NCBI GenBank assembly: GCA_004009845.1
Contig: RMBW01000225.1
Coordinates: 1-33,681, forward strand
Length of the DNA stretch: 33,681 nt
Reading direction: 5' to 3'
Source: Davidsoniella eucalypti
Lineage: Eukaryota > Ascomycota > Sordariomycetes > Microascales > Ceratocystidaceae
The first letter of the stretch is position 1, and every line of letters starts with the position of its first letter. Positions 1 to 11,500 of this stretch are shown here, in pieces. Both the position numbers and the translations under genes were made by a program. The notes below the pieces were generated by a model that worked only from the letters and a program-made list of their open reading frames with translations, was not told the origin of the DNA and did not search any database.

Positions 1-12
1 TTAAGCATTAAG

Positions 13-191
13 TGTAAGGGTCTAAGGCCCTGGTGGTTCGGCTAAGCTTGATCTAAGCCTAAGCAAAACGGTTATAAATAGGGACGTCTTCCCGCCGTTA
101 TTCCAACAGATAATAGTCCTTCTCTCCATCGGCCACAATCTAATCACCGCTTTCTAAGATTGTTGGCCTCGTCCCTCCTTAGATCCTCTCA
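13..191 (+). repeat. 5' LTR of the TRIM-like element
   Basis: The LTR begins TGTAAGGG and ends CTCTCA. It differs from the 3' LTR by a few single-base changes and indels, suggesting a fairly recent insertion. A TATAAATA box lies at 73-80. Confidence 0.9.
73..80 (+). promoter_or_regulatory. TATA box of the TRIM LTR promoter
   Basis: TATAAATA followed by GGGAC. The same core occurs in the LTRs of both family-1 elements (for example 19977-19984). The likely transcript start, ATCGGCCACAA at 128, lies 55 bp downstream, a spacing also found in E3. Confidence 0.7.
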
Positions 192-193
192 TT

Positions 194-204
194 TTGTGGC
201 CGAT
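194..204 (+). other. Putative self-priming primer-binding site (TRIM)
   Basis: TTGTGGCCGAT begins 2 nt after the 5' LTR. It is the exact reverse complement of ATCGGCCACAA at 128-138 inside the same LTR. This matches the Tf1 arrangement, in which the first 11 nt of the transcript prime reverse transcription. I saw no obvious tRNA-type TGG start. Confidence 0.75.
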
Positions 205-1189
205 CAACCTTTAGATCGTCGACGTTTGACGCGATCACCCTTCGTTTCTGTTATTATACCTTCGTTTTTTTTTGGTGATTACCCCTCTTTTGGCGCTGTG
301 AAAATGCCTTATCTTTATTTACCCGTCCTCTCTTTGTAATTGAGCCGACGTTTTCCCCCTGTTATGCCGCTGCTTACTGAAGAGGAGCCGTCAAGTACCC
401 GTAAAACGATGCAAATCGTCGCGGAAGTAGTACCTCTGTAACGTCCTCTGAATTTAAGCCGACATTAACCCTGGATTACGCTGGTTCTCCGCAGAAATAG
501 AGCCTGATGTAGACCTCTGTCATCCCGCTAAAATGGACCTGTATGAGTGCACACGCCTGTTGAAAGGGTGTCGATTGTACGCCCTGGGAACCAGCCCGGC
601 TAAGTCGTAGTCGAACCGGAATAGACACAGAGTCTCCACGGCATACACCCCTCCATTGCAGCCAACAGGCCATCTACTCCTGTACGACCCCGTTAGCCGT
701 GCGCTAAGGTCGCTAGGATTTTCACACCCTTTTTTACATTTTTTGGGGGTGCATGCACCCTCTGTCCGGTCTTTCCGGGGGTCAACACGGACCCCCCATC
801 CCACAGAATTGCATTTACCAAGCCCTGGAAACCCCTCGAATGCGCCCGACGGCGCCCCTCTATTTTTACACCGCCTTTTCAACCATTTTTCTGCGACAGG
901 CAGGGGGAAATGATGACACCATGTACCTCAAGGCTTCCCGTACGCCCGGGAACAGGCCCGGCTAAGTCGTGACCGGAAGCAGAAGGACTAGTACCTCTCG
1001 TGGTCGGATTGCACCCCCCCTGGGCGTCGCAGATGCAGAATATACACGCCCCGAGAGTCTCGGGCACGCCGACAAGGATTAGGCAGGAATTTATTGATGT
1101 TGCAGTATTGGTTTCAGCGTACACGGGTTGTTTTATTGGTATTTGTAATTAGAAAAACACTAGTTAGGTTGTAGTTTTTTTCTGCCGGT

Positions 1190-1200
1190 GGAGGGGGAGG
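1190..1200 (+). other. Polypurine tract (TRIM)
   Basis: GGAGGGGGAGG lies 4 nt before the 3' LTR start, the expected place for the plus-strand primer. Confidence 0.75.
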
Positions 1201-1204
1201 CTAT

Positions 1205-1384
1205 TGTAAGGGTCTAAGGCCCTGGTTGGTTCGGCTAAGCTTGATCTAAGCCTAAGCAAAACGGTTATAAATAGGGACGTCTTCCCGCCGTTATTCCAAC
1301 AGATAATAGTCCTTCTCTCCATCGGCCACAATCTAATCACCCTTTCTAAAGATTGTTGGCCTCGTCCCTCCTTAGATCCTCTCA
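1205..1384 (+). repeat. 3' LTR of the TRIM-like element
   Basis: 180 bp, TG...CA, followed directly by the target duplication ttaag at 1385-1389. Confidence 0.9.
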
Positions 1385-3767
1385 TTAAGGGTAAAGTACA
1401 AGAATTTGTATTAGTCAGATACAGCAAGATGTAGAAATGTTACCAAATATGTCAAGTACTATCACAATAAACACTCAAGGCGATGTAGAAGAATATCCTA
1501 ATTAAATATAAGATTGAAGACTTGGTTTTAAAAATAACATACTGACGGTAATTCTCCACAAAATGCAGACATATTGATTAAATAAAGTAATTCGTACTCA
1601 TAGTATACTATATATCATTAGGATTTCTACTATACAAAGCAGGTATCTAGGTACGATAGAGAAATAGAGCCAATTAAATTTAAAAGGATAGAGAGCCAAG
1701 CAAGGTAATATAACAAGCTGATTTAATATATTACCGGGCATTACAGCACAATTGGCAGGACAGACACCCACTTGCTATATCTATCTATATGATGATATTG
1801 AGTGCTATTGAAAAGGGAAATAAAATGAAAAGAATTCTAGAGAAAAACGACAGTATATATAAGTATTACTATATATTTGAATTATGTTCTTTCGCTGTAA
1901 GTAGAATGACAAGACTAATATGGAACTTCAAATTACAAACAACTTTAGGTACTTATACCATTAGAATAGCATGACATTGGGTGCTTGGGATTTAGAGTTT
2001 ACATGATTGATAAAACAACAAGATAAGTAGTCGCAACTGGCACAGTTGGTATTTTAAAACCTACATAGTAATCACTTTCTATGGTATTTGCAGGATATAT
2101 TGATCACAAAATGATTCCCGATTTATAATAAGTTGAGATGGTCGGCAAAACATAAGAGCAAACACCAAGTTTGTCGAGAAAATGCTCTATAAACATGTAA
2201 GAAGGACACTCGTAGTAAAATCAGGAATGATCAATGACTTACTGTAAGTTTTGTAGTTCTAACGGAATGTTGCATTTCAAGGGAAATGTAATAAGGTAAG
2301 ACATAAAGATTGGGCAAGAATATAGGAAATGGTAAACTATCAAAGATTGTAGACCCCAAATACTAGCAATAGTTTGTTAGAAAATGGTTAATAAATACTG
2401 GGTTGTGTTATTGAGTATCGAGAGAAAATTACATTGGCTAATTAACAGAGAAAGAGTTATGAATGAGTCACAACTGCAAGCTAGGCGATTGGGAAATGAT
2501 TGTATAATCAGTCACTGAAGTATAGTTCTCTACATAGTACAAATGTTGACTATTAAGTACATCAAAGAAATGAATGTGTTGTCGGCAAGTAAGGTATGAC
2601 TATTCATTGAGTGACTCCAGCTCAGTAAGTATATGAATGTCAACCCTGCTGTAGCTATATATGTTAGATATAACAAACGCAAGCTATGACTTGATGCACT
2701 TAGCAATAAAATAGCTTATAGTTGGTAAGTAATATATCATTGCTTGTTGTACCACAAGTTGTTAATATTGGAGTGAATAAAGTCCATTATTATGATAAGT
2801 CAAGTGGTAAATTCATTAGTGCTGGTAGATTTCAACTATGTCAAGATATTCCAATATCATTGACCACTAAACATACCGAGTACACCAAGAAGAACTATGA
2901 TGCACTAGCCATACTGTCTCTATAATTTCAAGCTTCCAATACAAGTTATCAGCTACATATGAAGCAAGGGTGTTCTATGTATGGAGTTCGAGATCTATCC
3001 ACTGTAGATCGGGCCATTATCACTCGACTAGATTCTAGAAATTACATGGTATTTCATCTGTTCAGACAATAGAGAAATCTTATTGTCAGAAAGAATATAA
3101 TCATCATGATTACCTGGATCACAATGTGGAGATGGTGGCGAGTTGAAGTGGAATCATAATTATCAACTATAAAGAGAAATATGGGAAATATGGCAATCGA
3201 AGTGTATCTTTTTTTTATGTCTCATGTTATTTGTATTGATATACCAAGTATCATATGACTAAAACTTGATATCTTCTACATGTTATGTATAAATACTGTT
3301 GTTGTGGCGTGGAAGCTGAACTAATAAACGAAGATATGATTCTGGCATCAACTATGAAAGACGATACCAAGGAGAAGAAGGTTGCTTTTTTCTACAGTCG
3401 ATAGGACAATTACACAACATATTCTGTGAAATGATGACTGTCTTTGAAGTTTATCTAGCTATGAATGAAAATTCCCAACTTTGTAAGCAGTTTCAACCCG
3501 AGTCTAGGTACAGTTGTCTACAATTGCCTAAGTCTTGAATGCCATATCCATGAGCTAAAGTCTTTGATGCAAAGGATACAGTAATAACAACGATTACAAA
3601 GGTTTTCGAATGGCAAAAAAGTTATATAATGCATGCTGTCAATGCTATCTGTCAACTGCTTGCCTCGGGGATAGTAGAGAGCAAGACCGAAATACTTATT
3701 TACCTTTTTCACATGGAAATCTGTAGATATATAACTCAAGTTGAACCTCATATAGACTAAGCGTTAG

Positions 3768-4233
3768 TGTTATGAAATAACACTCGCAGACTCTCCGCAT
3801 GAGGCTTAGGGTTGATACACAGCCTCACCTTTCGACTCCGGTGGCAACAATTCCTGCATTGAGGCTAGACTTGATACACAGCCAACACAGCATTGCCTCG
3901 AACTTCTGTCCGTAGACCAGATCCTTCTGTTTTCTTCCTCTCTCGGTTTAACATAAATATCTTGCTTGTTTCTTCCTTTCCTGTTCTCTTCTTTCCTTTC
4001 CCCTCCAAGCTTACAACTCTCTGTGTACCTGACCTCCTAGTGCAACCTCCTCTTCTTGTTCCTGTTCTTGTTCTTATCTTTGCTCCTGCTCCTGTCCTGA
4101 TCTAGTTCCACTTTACTTAATTTATTATTCTGTTTATTTCTGATATCCTGAAAACACCAAAATCATCATCGCGTGACTACTCGCCTAGTGATCACTTGTT
4201 CCCCTTTGAACTCCTGCCTGCCCGTCCATTACA
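3768..4233 (+). mobile_element. Solo LTR, gypsy family 3 (in X copy A)
   Basis: 466 bp beginning TGTTATGAAATAACAC and ending CCATTACA, flanked by gttag on both sides (3763-3767, 4234-4238). It matches in inverted orientation the 3' LTR of the truncated gypsy at 4428-4942. The same solo LTR with the same duplication sits in copy B (17120-17594), so LTR-LTR recombination happened before X was duplicated. A pyrimidine-rich stretch of CCTGTTCTTG-like units lies near 4040-4100. Confidence 0.9.
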
Positions 4234-4427
4234 GTTAGTCTTTCTCGTATGTTTTTAGTAACGTTAAGTATTTTGTTTCAGTGATAATTGACGACTTACG
4301 TTTCATTGCAAGTGTCTAGAGACTATATAGACATTTGTTGAGCTTAACACGTATGTTCATCAGTTGTTGTTGTGTGGCTGTAGTTCACCTTAGAGCTCTA
4401 TAAATATTGTTTATTTCGCTTGTATAT

Positions 4428-4942
4428 TGTAAAGAACGGGCAGGCAGGAATTCAAAGGGAAACCAGTGATCACTGGGAGAGTAGTCACTCGAAGGTGGTT
4501 TTGGAGTTTTCAGGATAATAGAGTTACACAGAATAATAGATTAAGTAAATCGGGACTAAATCAGGACAGGAGCCGGAGCGAAGATAGGAACAAGAGCGGG
4601 GACAAGAAGGTAAGAACAGGAGCAGGAGCAAAGATAAGAACAGGAACAGGAACAAGAAGAGGAGGTTGCACCAGTAGGTCAGGTACACAGGGAGTTGTAA
4701 GCTTGGAGGGGGAAGGCAAAAGGAGAACAGAAAAAAGATACAAGCAAGCTATATATGTTAACCCGAGAGAGAAAGAAACAGGAGAGTCTGGTCTACGGAC
4801 AGAAGTTCGAGGCAATGCCGTGTTGGCTGTGTATGCACTCTAAACCTCAATGCATGAATCGTTGTCACCAAAATTGGAAAGGTGAGACTGTACATCAAGT
4901 CTAAGCTTCATGCGGAGGGTCTGCGAGTGTTATTTCATAACA
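4428..4942 (-). repeat. 3' LTR, gypsy family 3
   Basis: 515 bp; on the minus strand it starts TGTTATGAAATAACAC and ends TTCTTTACA. It is about 50 bp longer than the solo LTR copies. The extra length lies in an internal CTCCTGTTCTTG-like tandem tract (about 4560-4670), which appears partly duplicated here. Confidence 0.85.
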
Positions 4943-4943
4943 G

Positions 4944-4956
4944 TACCCTCCTCCTT
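4944..4956 (-). other. Polypurine tract, gypsy family 3
   Basis: On the minus strand AAGGAGGAGGGTA directly precedes the LTR start at 4942, between the pol stop codon and the LTR. Confidence 0.65.
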
Positions 4957-4970
4957 AAGGGTCGATGTCC

Positions 4971-7493
4971 TCAGCGACTTCTGGGGCCCGGTTTGTCAGG
5001 ATACTGGGTCAAAAAATCATCGAAAGCTTTGGTATCCTCGATGGAGTCAAACGGAGTCCAGGTTGGTGTAGAGTAACCAGTCCATTTAACAAGGTATTCC
5101 CATCTGATATTTACCCGGCCTCGGGAACGAACATCGAGAATCTCGTCAATAAAGAATTCCTCTTCGCCATCAACAATAACTGGGGGCGGAGCGGGATTGA
5201 TCTGGCCAGGATACGGATCGGACGCGGCTGGTTCAAGTAAGGAAACATGGAAAACAGGGTGCACCTTCATAGTGTCAGGCAAGTCGAGTTTATATGCATG
5301 TGTCGAGACCTTTTGAAGGACCTGGAACGGGCCAAGTTTCTTGAAGTCCAGCTTATTCGATGGGCGAGTGGTCGAGATGTTTCTTCGCAAGAGCCATACA
5401 CGGTCTCCCGACTTCAGGACAGGCGGGGAAATCCGACGGGTATCTGCCTGTTCGCTCATAATGTCTTGAGCCCAAAGCATCTCTTGCTTCAGGAACTGGC
5501 AGAGTCTATCAAGCTGACTGGCTATATCTTGTAGGACAGGGCTGGGTGCAGATTTTGGGTTTAAACTTATCTGGTATCGAGGGTGGTAGCCAAAGTTTGC
5601 GAAGAAAGGCGAGGTCCTGGTGGCTGACGAGACAGTGTTGTTGTACGAGAATTCAGCCAGGGATAACAAGTCGGTCCAGTTATCTTGTTGGTAGTTACAG
5701 TATCCGCGGAGGTATTGTTCGAGGATGGCATTGATTCGTTCAGTTTGACCATCTGTCTGCGGGTGAAATGCCGTGCTCAGGTTCTGCTTGATGTGTAGGA
5801 CAGTGGCAAGTGAGCGGATAAACTGGGACGTAAACAGGGAGCCTCTGTCCGAGGTAATGTCACTCGGCAGGCCATGTAAACGGAAAATCGAATCTCGGAA
5901 TAGGCGGGCAAACCCATGTGCATCAAGTGTTGAATTGCAAGGAACAAAGTGAGCCATCTTGGTAAGACGGTCAACAACCACAAAGATGGAATCCCGGCCT
6001 TCAGAAAGAGGCAGGCCGGTGATGAAGTCCATAGAGATCGAGTCCCAACGTCGCTGGGGAACTTTCAAGGGTTTCAGGAATCCGTATGGGGCATGTCGGA
6101 CAGGTTTGATTCTCTGGCAGGTTTCGCAATTCTTAGTAAACTGGGCAATATCCTTTCGCATCTTGGGCCACCAGTAGTCACGGGTCAAGAGCTCAAACAT
6201 TGCTTCCCGACCAGGATGACCGGCAGCAGGATGTTCGTGTGAGGACCTCAGGATAGCAAGGCGGAGTTTAGACTGGTCGGGGACGTAAATCAAGTTTCGA
6301 ACAAGTAAAAGTCCTTCTGGAGACTGGGAACAAACAGCAAGATCGATTTCGGGATGTCGGGAAGCTTTGGTGTTAAGTGCTTTCAAGATAGACTTGGCAA
6401 GTCGGTCTTCTTTCAGCGCGTTTCGGATTCGAGTACCAACGGAGACTTCAAGGGAGTGTATACGTATCTTAGCAGGGTCAATTAATGGAAGTGATTTGTC
6501 TAGGTCGCCATCTGGGGTTTCAACATCTTGAGTTCTTCTAGTAAGTGCATCGGCTCGTGAGTTGGCTGTTCCAGGTCTGTAGGTGATCGTGAAAGGTAAC
6601 TCTGCTAGTTCTAATGCCCAGCGGGCCTGGCGTCGGTTCATGACAGTTTTTGTAGTAAAAGCTGTGAGGTTCTTATGGTCCGTCAGGATGGTAACAGGTT
6701 TCTCCAGTCCGATAAGCATAGTGTAGTACTGGCGAAGACAGTCAATAATGGCTAGTAGTTCTTTTTCACCCACACTATAGTTGCATTCGGCAGGGGCCAT
6801 CTTTCGAGAATGATAGGCGATCGGGTGCAGTTTTCGGGAGCCATCAGGAGCTGGGTGATACTGGGACAAGACACCAGATACGACTCTGTCAGAGGCATCT
6901 GTTTCAAGAACAGTTTCCAAGGTAGGGTCAAAGTGTTTCAGGATGGGGGCAGACGTAAACTGGGCTTTCAAGAACTCAAAGGCTTTCTGGCAGGCAGGCG
7001 TCCAGGAGAAGATATGGTCTTTCCGGGTGAGATCAAACAGGGGAGAACAAATGCGGGAGTAGTCCTTGATGAAGCGTCGATAATAGTTTGCAAATCCAAG
7101 AAAGCTCTGCGTAGCTTTAACAGTTGTGGGGGGCTTCCACTCTTCAACTGCCGTAATCTTGTCAAGGTCCATGGACAGGGAATCGTGAGATAGAACAAAG
7201 CCAACAAATTTTGTCTGAGTGACATCGAATTCGCACTTCTCACCTTTGACAAAGAGGTCAGCTTCAGCCAGCTTTGTTAAGACCTTGCGGACATGTTCTG
7301 AGTGCTCATCTGGATTCTCAGAGAAAATAAGAATGTCATCAAGGTAGACAACACAAAACAGGTCCACGTATTCGTGTAGAACTTCGTTAACGAATTGCTG
7401 ACAGGTTGCCGGAGCATTAGATAATCCAAAAGGCATGACTAGATATTCGAACAGGCCATAGCGAGTTCGGAATGCGGTTTTCCATTCATCGCC
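4971..7493 (-). pseudogene. pol: Gypsy pol fragment: RT (part), RNase H, integrase, chromodomain
   Basis: An open frame of at least 821 codons runs to the cut at about 7493, which falls just before the conserved W-K-T-A-F-R-T-R-Y-G segment of RT. Counting from the internal Met at 7436: YLDD at 31-34 is the RT active site; RNase H has its first Asp at 180 in ETDAS, ELLA near 225 and LTDHKN near 253; integrase has the H-H-C-C zinc motif (HPAAGHPG ... CETC), then D in SMDF, D in SDRG and E in TDGQTERIN. A C-terminal chromodomain has LVKWTGY followed by TWTP, where most chromodomains have TWEP. The frame has no internal stop, so truncation is the only obvious lesion. The protein would be inactive without protease and the 5' half of RT. 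It is a clearly different lineage from the pol at 8597-12265. Confidence 0.92.
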
Positions 7494-8248
7494 TAGGTAT
7501 TATTCGGCGGCGTTGCGGGCGGAAACGTGCATACATTTCAGTCTGGGCACCCTTGTCCCTATTTTCAAAACGGTTCAGATCTAAACGGATCGGTGATTGG
7601 CCAAAATCTATTAATAAATAAGAATTTATCTATGACTTTGCTTACTAAAAAAAAAATTTAAGTTTCATTTTTTTGGTTTCATTTTTATTTTAACAAATAA
7701 TTTTCTGAAGTTTTTTTTTTCTTGCAATTATTTTCACAAAATAATCTTTTGAAAATTTTAAATTCTTTTAGAAAATCCCTTTATTCAATTTATAGGGAGC
7801 AAAATATAATTCAATTTTGCTATCAATTTTATTTATTTATTAATCTTGTTTAACAATAAAACTATGACGATATCACTAAGAACGTGTTCATGATATTTAT
7901 AATTATAGATTATAATGTTTAGATCTACGGGGGAATTAGAAAGTTAATAATACTAACGAAGTATTTCATACTTTTGTGTAAAGTAGTAATGTGTATTCAG
8001 AATTCGTTAAAGCTTTGAGGTGTTTTTTTACAAATATGTCGAGCATAAACGTGACGTCTAGCTTCAGGGAGGAAACTAACTAGCATGCCGTTTTTGAGTA
8101 TTTTTTTTTCACTAAGCAGCACATAATATATGAACGGTTCTTTAAAAGAACCGCAGCAGAACTGCTAGTATTTGGACACAAATAGGACTGCAATCAATTT
8201 ACTGGATCAAACGCACTAGAAACGGCAAGTTATAAGTACACCAAGGGC
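7494..8248 (+). repeat. Repeat X, copy B, left arm
   Basis: This starts with the terminal sequence CCTAGGTATTATTCGGCGGC (from 7492, the first bases shared with the target) and matches copy D (31594-32440). After a GC-rich first 40 bp it becomes very AT-rich, with long T and A runs. Relative to D it lacks about 100 bp between two short direct repeats (near 7693-7720). It is interrupted at 8248 by gypsy E1 and resumes at 14709. No coding potential seen. Confidence 0.85.
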
Positions 8249-8426
8249 TGACACGAACTAGGTGAGGCAGTGGCAAGCAATCTAGTAGAAAGGACTTCGA
8301 TTGATACCGATGAAGGAGAAAGGCTAATATCTGTTGGAATACGGCGGGAATAGGTCCCTATTTATAGCCGTTTATCTGACTAGGTAAATACCTAGACAAA
8401 TACCAACTGGGCCTTAGCCCGTGACA
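8249..8426 (-). repeat. 3' LTR of gypsy E1
   Basis: 178 bp; read on the minus strand it starts TGTCACGGGC and ends GTTCGTGTCA. It contains the U3 inverted repeat (8380-8395), a TATAAATAGGGAC core and the 11-nt primer sequence. Confidence 0.92.
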
Positions 8427-8446
8427 TTAGCCCCCTCCCCCTCGGC
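8427..8446 (-). other. Polypurine tract of gypsy E1
   Basis: On the minus strand GCCGAGGGGGAGGGGGCTAA abuts the 3' LTR. The region 8447-8596 between it and the pol stop is 3' untranslated. Confidence 0.8.
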
Positions 8447-8596
8447 AGACTAACTAATTCTAACTGAAAAATCTATAATACATGCTGACAAATTGAGTTT
8501 GTCTTAAAAAAAATGGCGCAGGGGGTGCTGCGGAAAAATAAGGAGTATCGTAAATACGGTAAACTCCGAGTGGCGGTAGCGCCGATTGAATGTTAC

Positions 8597-11500
8597 TTAG
8601 TGAGTGGTACCGTGCCAATACGAAAATAATGAGTCTGATGATTCCTCCCCCCCTTGATGTTGCATGTGGGTGGGTGGCTGTGGGGATGCGGCTTGGTCCG
8701 ATGGGACTGTGCTAACTTGCTCAATAATGGCTGAGGACGCGGTGACTAGGGAGCGATCCAGGAAGATGCGCCAAGCGAGGGTACTTTCGACGTGTTCTAC
8801 TGGTTCCCAAGTGGGGTCCTGGTAACCTGACCACTTAACTAGTGCCTGTTCGTGGCCGCGGTACTTACGCTGGCGGACGATTTCCTCAACTCGGAATTCC
8901 CCTTCAGCTAGAGACTCGTCGCCGTATGCTTCGTCTCTCGTAATGGCTTCGGGTTCATCGTCTTGGAGCACTTGAGAAGGTAGGGGGTTGTTGAAGGCGT
9001 GACGGACCTTGTTCACGTGAAAGACAGGGTGGACCAAGCCGGGGACGTCCAGTCGGACTGCATGGGAACCTACGAGGCCTGTGACCGTGTAGCGGCGTGC
9101 CAGCCAATCTAATTTCTTAGATGGTCTCAAGGATGAGAGATTTTCCGTTTTCAGGAAGACTTTGTCTCCTATCTTGAATTGCGAGGCTGGCTGGCGACGG
9201 CGGTTGGCTGCGGTTTCCTGGTAGTCCTGTGCGGAGGCTATGGCTACTTGCGCGAATCCCGATGCATTGCTGATTTTGTCTAGGAATGCTTGTGCGTCGT
9301 GGACGGGGGATCGTGTGGAGGCTGGGTCAGTGGATGGTGATGGTTCCACTATGGACATGTTGTAGCCGTGGGTAGCGAAGAAGGGCGCTAGGCCTGTGCT
9401 GGAAACCGTGCGGTTGTTGAGTGCAATTTGGGCTTGGGGTAGTAATTCGGCCCAGTCGTCCTGTGCGAAGGAGCAGAAAATGCGAAGGAAGGTCTCAACT
9501 TCTTGGTTACTTCGTTCTTGGGCGCCATCCGTTTGTGGATGGAAGGCTGTGGAAAGGCGTCGTGTGATGCTGAAGCGCCTGCAGACTTCGCCCCAAAATA
9601 ATGAAGAGAACTGTGGTCCACGGTCTGATACAATGGCCGTGGGAAAACCGTGGTGGACGAAGACATGGGTAATGAGGGCTCGGGCCGTCGCTTCGGCCGA
9701 GGTGTCTGACATGGGGACGAGGATTTGAGACTTGGATAGTCTATCGGTGATCCCGAGAATAAAGAGGTGGCCCTTGGATGGAGGTAGGGGGCCAATAAAG
9801 TCCATGGCCAGCTCGGACCAGTGGCGTGATGGGATTGGAAGGGGCTTGAGGAGACCGCGCTTCTGTTCTCGCCAATACTTGCTCTTTCCGCAAGTGGTGC
9901 AATTGGAGACGAATTGCCGGACATCGTTGGTGAGTCCTGGCCAAGTATATTCGCGCGCGACTAGGTCCCTGGTAATTTCGCGACCAGGGTGTCCTGACAA
10001 GTGGGAGTCATGGACAGTCTGGATCAGTTTGGTGCGTAAGGGTTCAAAACGGGGGATCCATAGTCTGTTGCGCCAACGAAGGAGGCCTAAGTCGTCCACG
10101 GAGCATTCGCTGATTTGCCATTGCAGGCCCCATGCTGAGGGAAAAGACCTAGCTGCTTCTTGGACAAGGGAGCGGGCTAGCCACCATCGGTTGTTGGAGG
10201 CCAGGGCTTGAGTCCAGAGGGCTGTGAGGTCGGGGTCTGCAAACGGGGAAGGTAGTGCGACCTGCGTGGCGACCTCGTCTGAGGCTGCGTCCAGGTCTGG
10301 AACGTTGGACCAGACTGCGTTGATTACGACCAGGTTGTCTCCTGAGTCGGCAGGGGCGAGGAGTTGGTGTACTCTACTTAGCAGCCTGTCGTCGTTGGCA
10401 TCCTTGGGCATGTCTTGGTCTCTGCGGGAAAGGGCATCGGGCACAACTTGGTCTGTGCCCGGGCGGTGCTTGAGTTCAAAGCTAAAATCCGATAACTCGT
10501 AGCCCCAGCGGCGTTGGCGCTCTGCTAGGGTTCTTTTGGTCCTAAAGAACTCGAGGTTACGGTGGTCCGTGAATACAGTGAAATGGACTCCTAGGAGAAA
10601 GTGTCTCCATTGGCGGATCGCCCAATAAATCGCCAACATTTCCTTGTCGTGGATAGGATAGTTGGACTCAGCAGGGGTGAGTTTCCTAGACAGGAAGGCG
10701 ATTGGGTGAAGGAGGCCGTCAGTGCCGCGCTGAGTGAGTTCAGCGCCGAGGGCATAGCCAGAGGAGTCCGCTGAGAGAATAGTTTCTCTATCAGGTTCGA
10801 AGGGGACCAAGAGGGGGGGAGCGACGAAGGCTTCCTTGATCTTGCGGAATGAGTCGTCGCAAGCGTCAGTCCAAATGAAGGGTGTATCCTTTTTGGTTAA
10901 GTTGGTTAGGGGAGCCAGGGTTTCGGAGATGCGAGGGACAAAGTCCCTGTAAAAGTTGACAAAGCCTGTGAAGCGGCGTAACTCTGTCAGAGTGTAGGGA
11001 CGTTCCCAGTTGCGAATGGCTTCGGACTTGTCCGGGTCTGCACGGATGCCTAGGCCTGGGCCCACCAGGAATCCGAGGAACTTAATTTCCTTGGCTGCGA
11101 ATTGGCATTTCCTGATGTCGAGCTGGAGGTCTGCTTTGTCCAGGGCGGATATAATTTCCAGGACTAGTTTGCGGTGGTCTTCAAGGGACCCGCTGGAATA
11201 GATACAGACGTCGTCGATATAGGCGTCACAGTTGATACCATGCCATTTGTCCAGCACTACGTTGATGCGGCGTTGGAAGGCAGCTGGGGCGTTGGTAAGC
11301 CCGAAGGGGACGACGTTCCACTGGAAGGCACCCAGTGGGGTGCGAAAGGCTGTTAAGTGTTCAGAGCCTGGGGCAATTCGGATGCGGTGGAAGGCCGAGA
11401 TAACGTCTACCTTGGAAACCCATTCAGAACCTGTGATGCGACGCAGAGTTTCTCCCATGAGAGGCAGGGGGTACTTGTCCTTGATTGATGCGTTGTTAAC

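Larger units (their letters stand above)
13..1384 (+). mobile_element. Non-autonomous LTR retrotransposon (TRIM-like), complete
   Basis: The element has two direct LTRs of 179 and 180 bp (13-191, 1205-1384) that start TG and end CA. It is flanked by a 5-bp target duplication ttaag (8-12 and 1385-1389); copies B and D of the host repeat have the uninserted site. A primer-binding site follows the 5' LTR (194-204) and a polypurine tract precedes the 3' LTR (1190-1200). The internal 1.0 kb has no ORF resembling gag or pol. It does contain an imperfect direct repeat (577-619 and 940-976). The LTR is recognisably related to the family-1 gypsy LTRs (same TATAAATAGGGAC promoter core, same layout), so it probably borrows proteins from such elements. 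That dependence is inference. Confidence 0.9.
1..4427 (+). repeat. AT-rich repeat X, copy A (left end outside window)
   Basis: This AT-rich sequence matches copy B (14729-17787) at roughly 99% and also copies C and D. It is interrupted by the TRIM-like element (13-1384) and by a solo LTR (3768-4233). On the right it ends where a minus-strand gypsy LTR begins at 4428; copy B continues past that point. It carries short open stretches only: a 61-codon ORF at 1789-1974, a 67-codon frame opening with TTG at 2722, and stretches at 3407-3538 and 3554-3760 with no convincing start. None resembles a family I know. Copy A differs from B, C and D by a base change that puts a stop at about 2025. The family is real; any coding function is unproven. 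Confidence 0.85.
4428..7493 (-). mobile_element. Ty3/gypsy chromovirus family 3, 5'-truncated
   Basis: A minus-strand element with its 3' LTR (4428-4942), a polypurine tract (4944-4956) and the 3' two-thirds of pol. It inserted into X copy A at TATAT (4423-4427). The second duplication, the 5' LTR, gag, protease and the first part of RT are missing, because the element is cut at about 7493 by the left terminus of X copy B. Confidence 0.9.

Noticed and set aside
520..913. ORFs of 85-120 codons inside the TRIM
   Set aside because: They overlap on both strands and have low-complexity composition with no Gag or Pol motif. The element otherwise looks non-coding.
2208..2290. Intron-like signals in X (GTAAGT, CTAAC, CAAG)
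   Set aside because: The candidate introns are under about 45 nt, the flanking frames are not clearly coding, and copy E loses the branch-like CTAAC.
3518..3751. 77-codon minus-strand ORF in copies A and B
   Set aside because: It lies opposite an equally open plus-strand stretch (3554-3760), matches no family I know and has no diverged copy to test it.
1385..4427. Repeat-induced point mutation in X
   Set aside because: X is AT-rich, but differences among copies A to D include transversions and indels with no evident C-to-T bias. The gypsy copies are GC-rich and mostly unmutated. Dinucleotide indices would be needed to revisit this.
7492..7511. X terminus as a Helitron 3' end (its reverse complement ends CTAG)
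   Set aside because: A Helitron end should have a short GC hairpin just before CTRR and be followed by T. In copies B and D no such hairpin is seen, and the next base is G at all three junctions. No helicase was seen.
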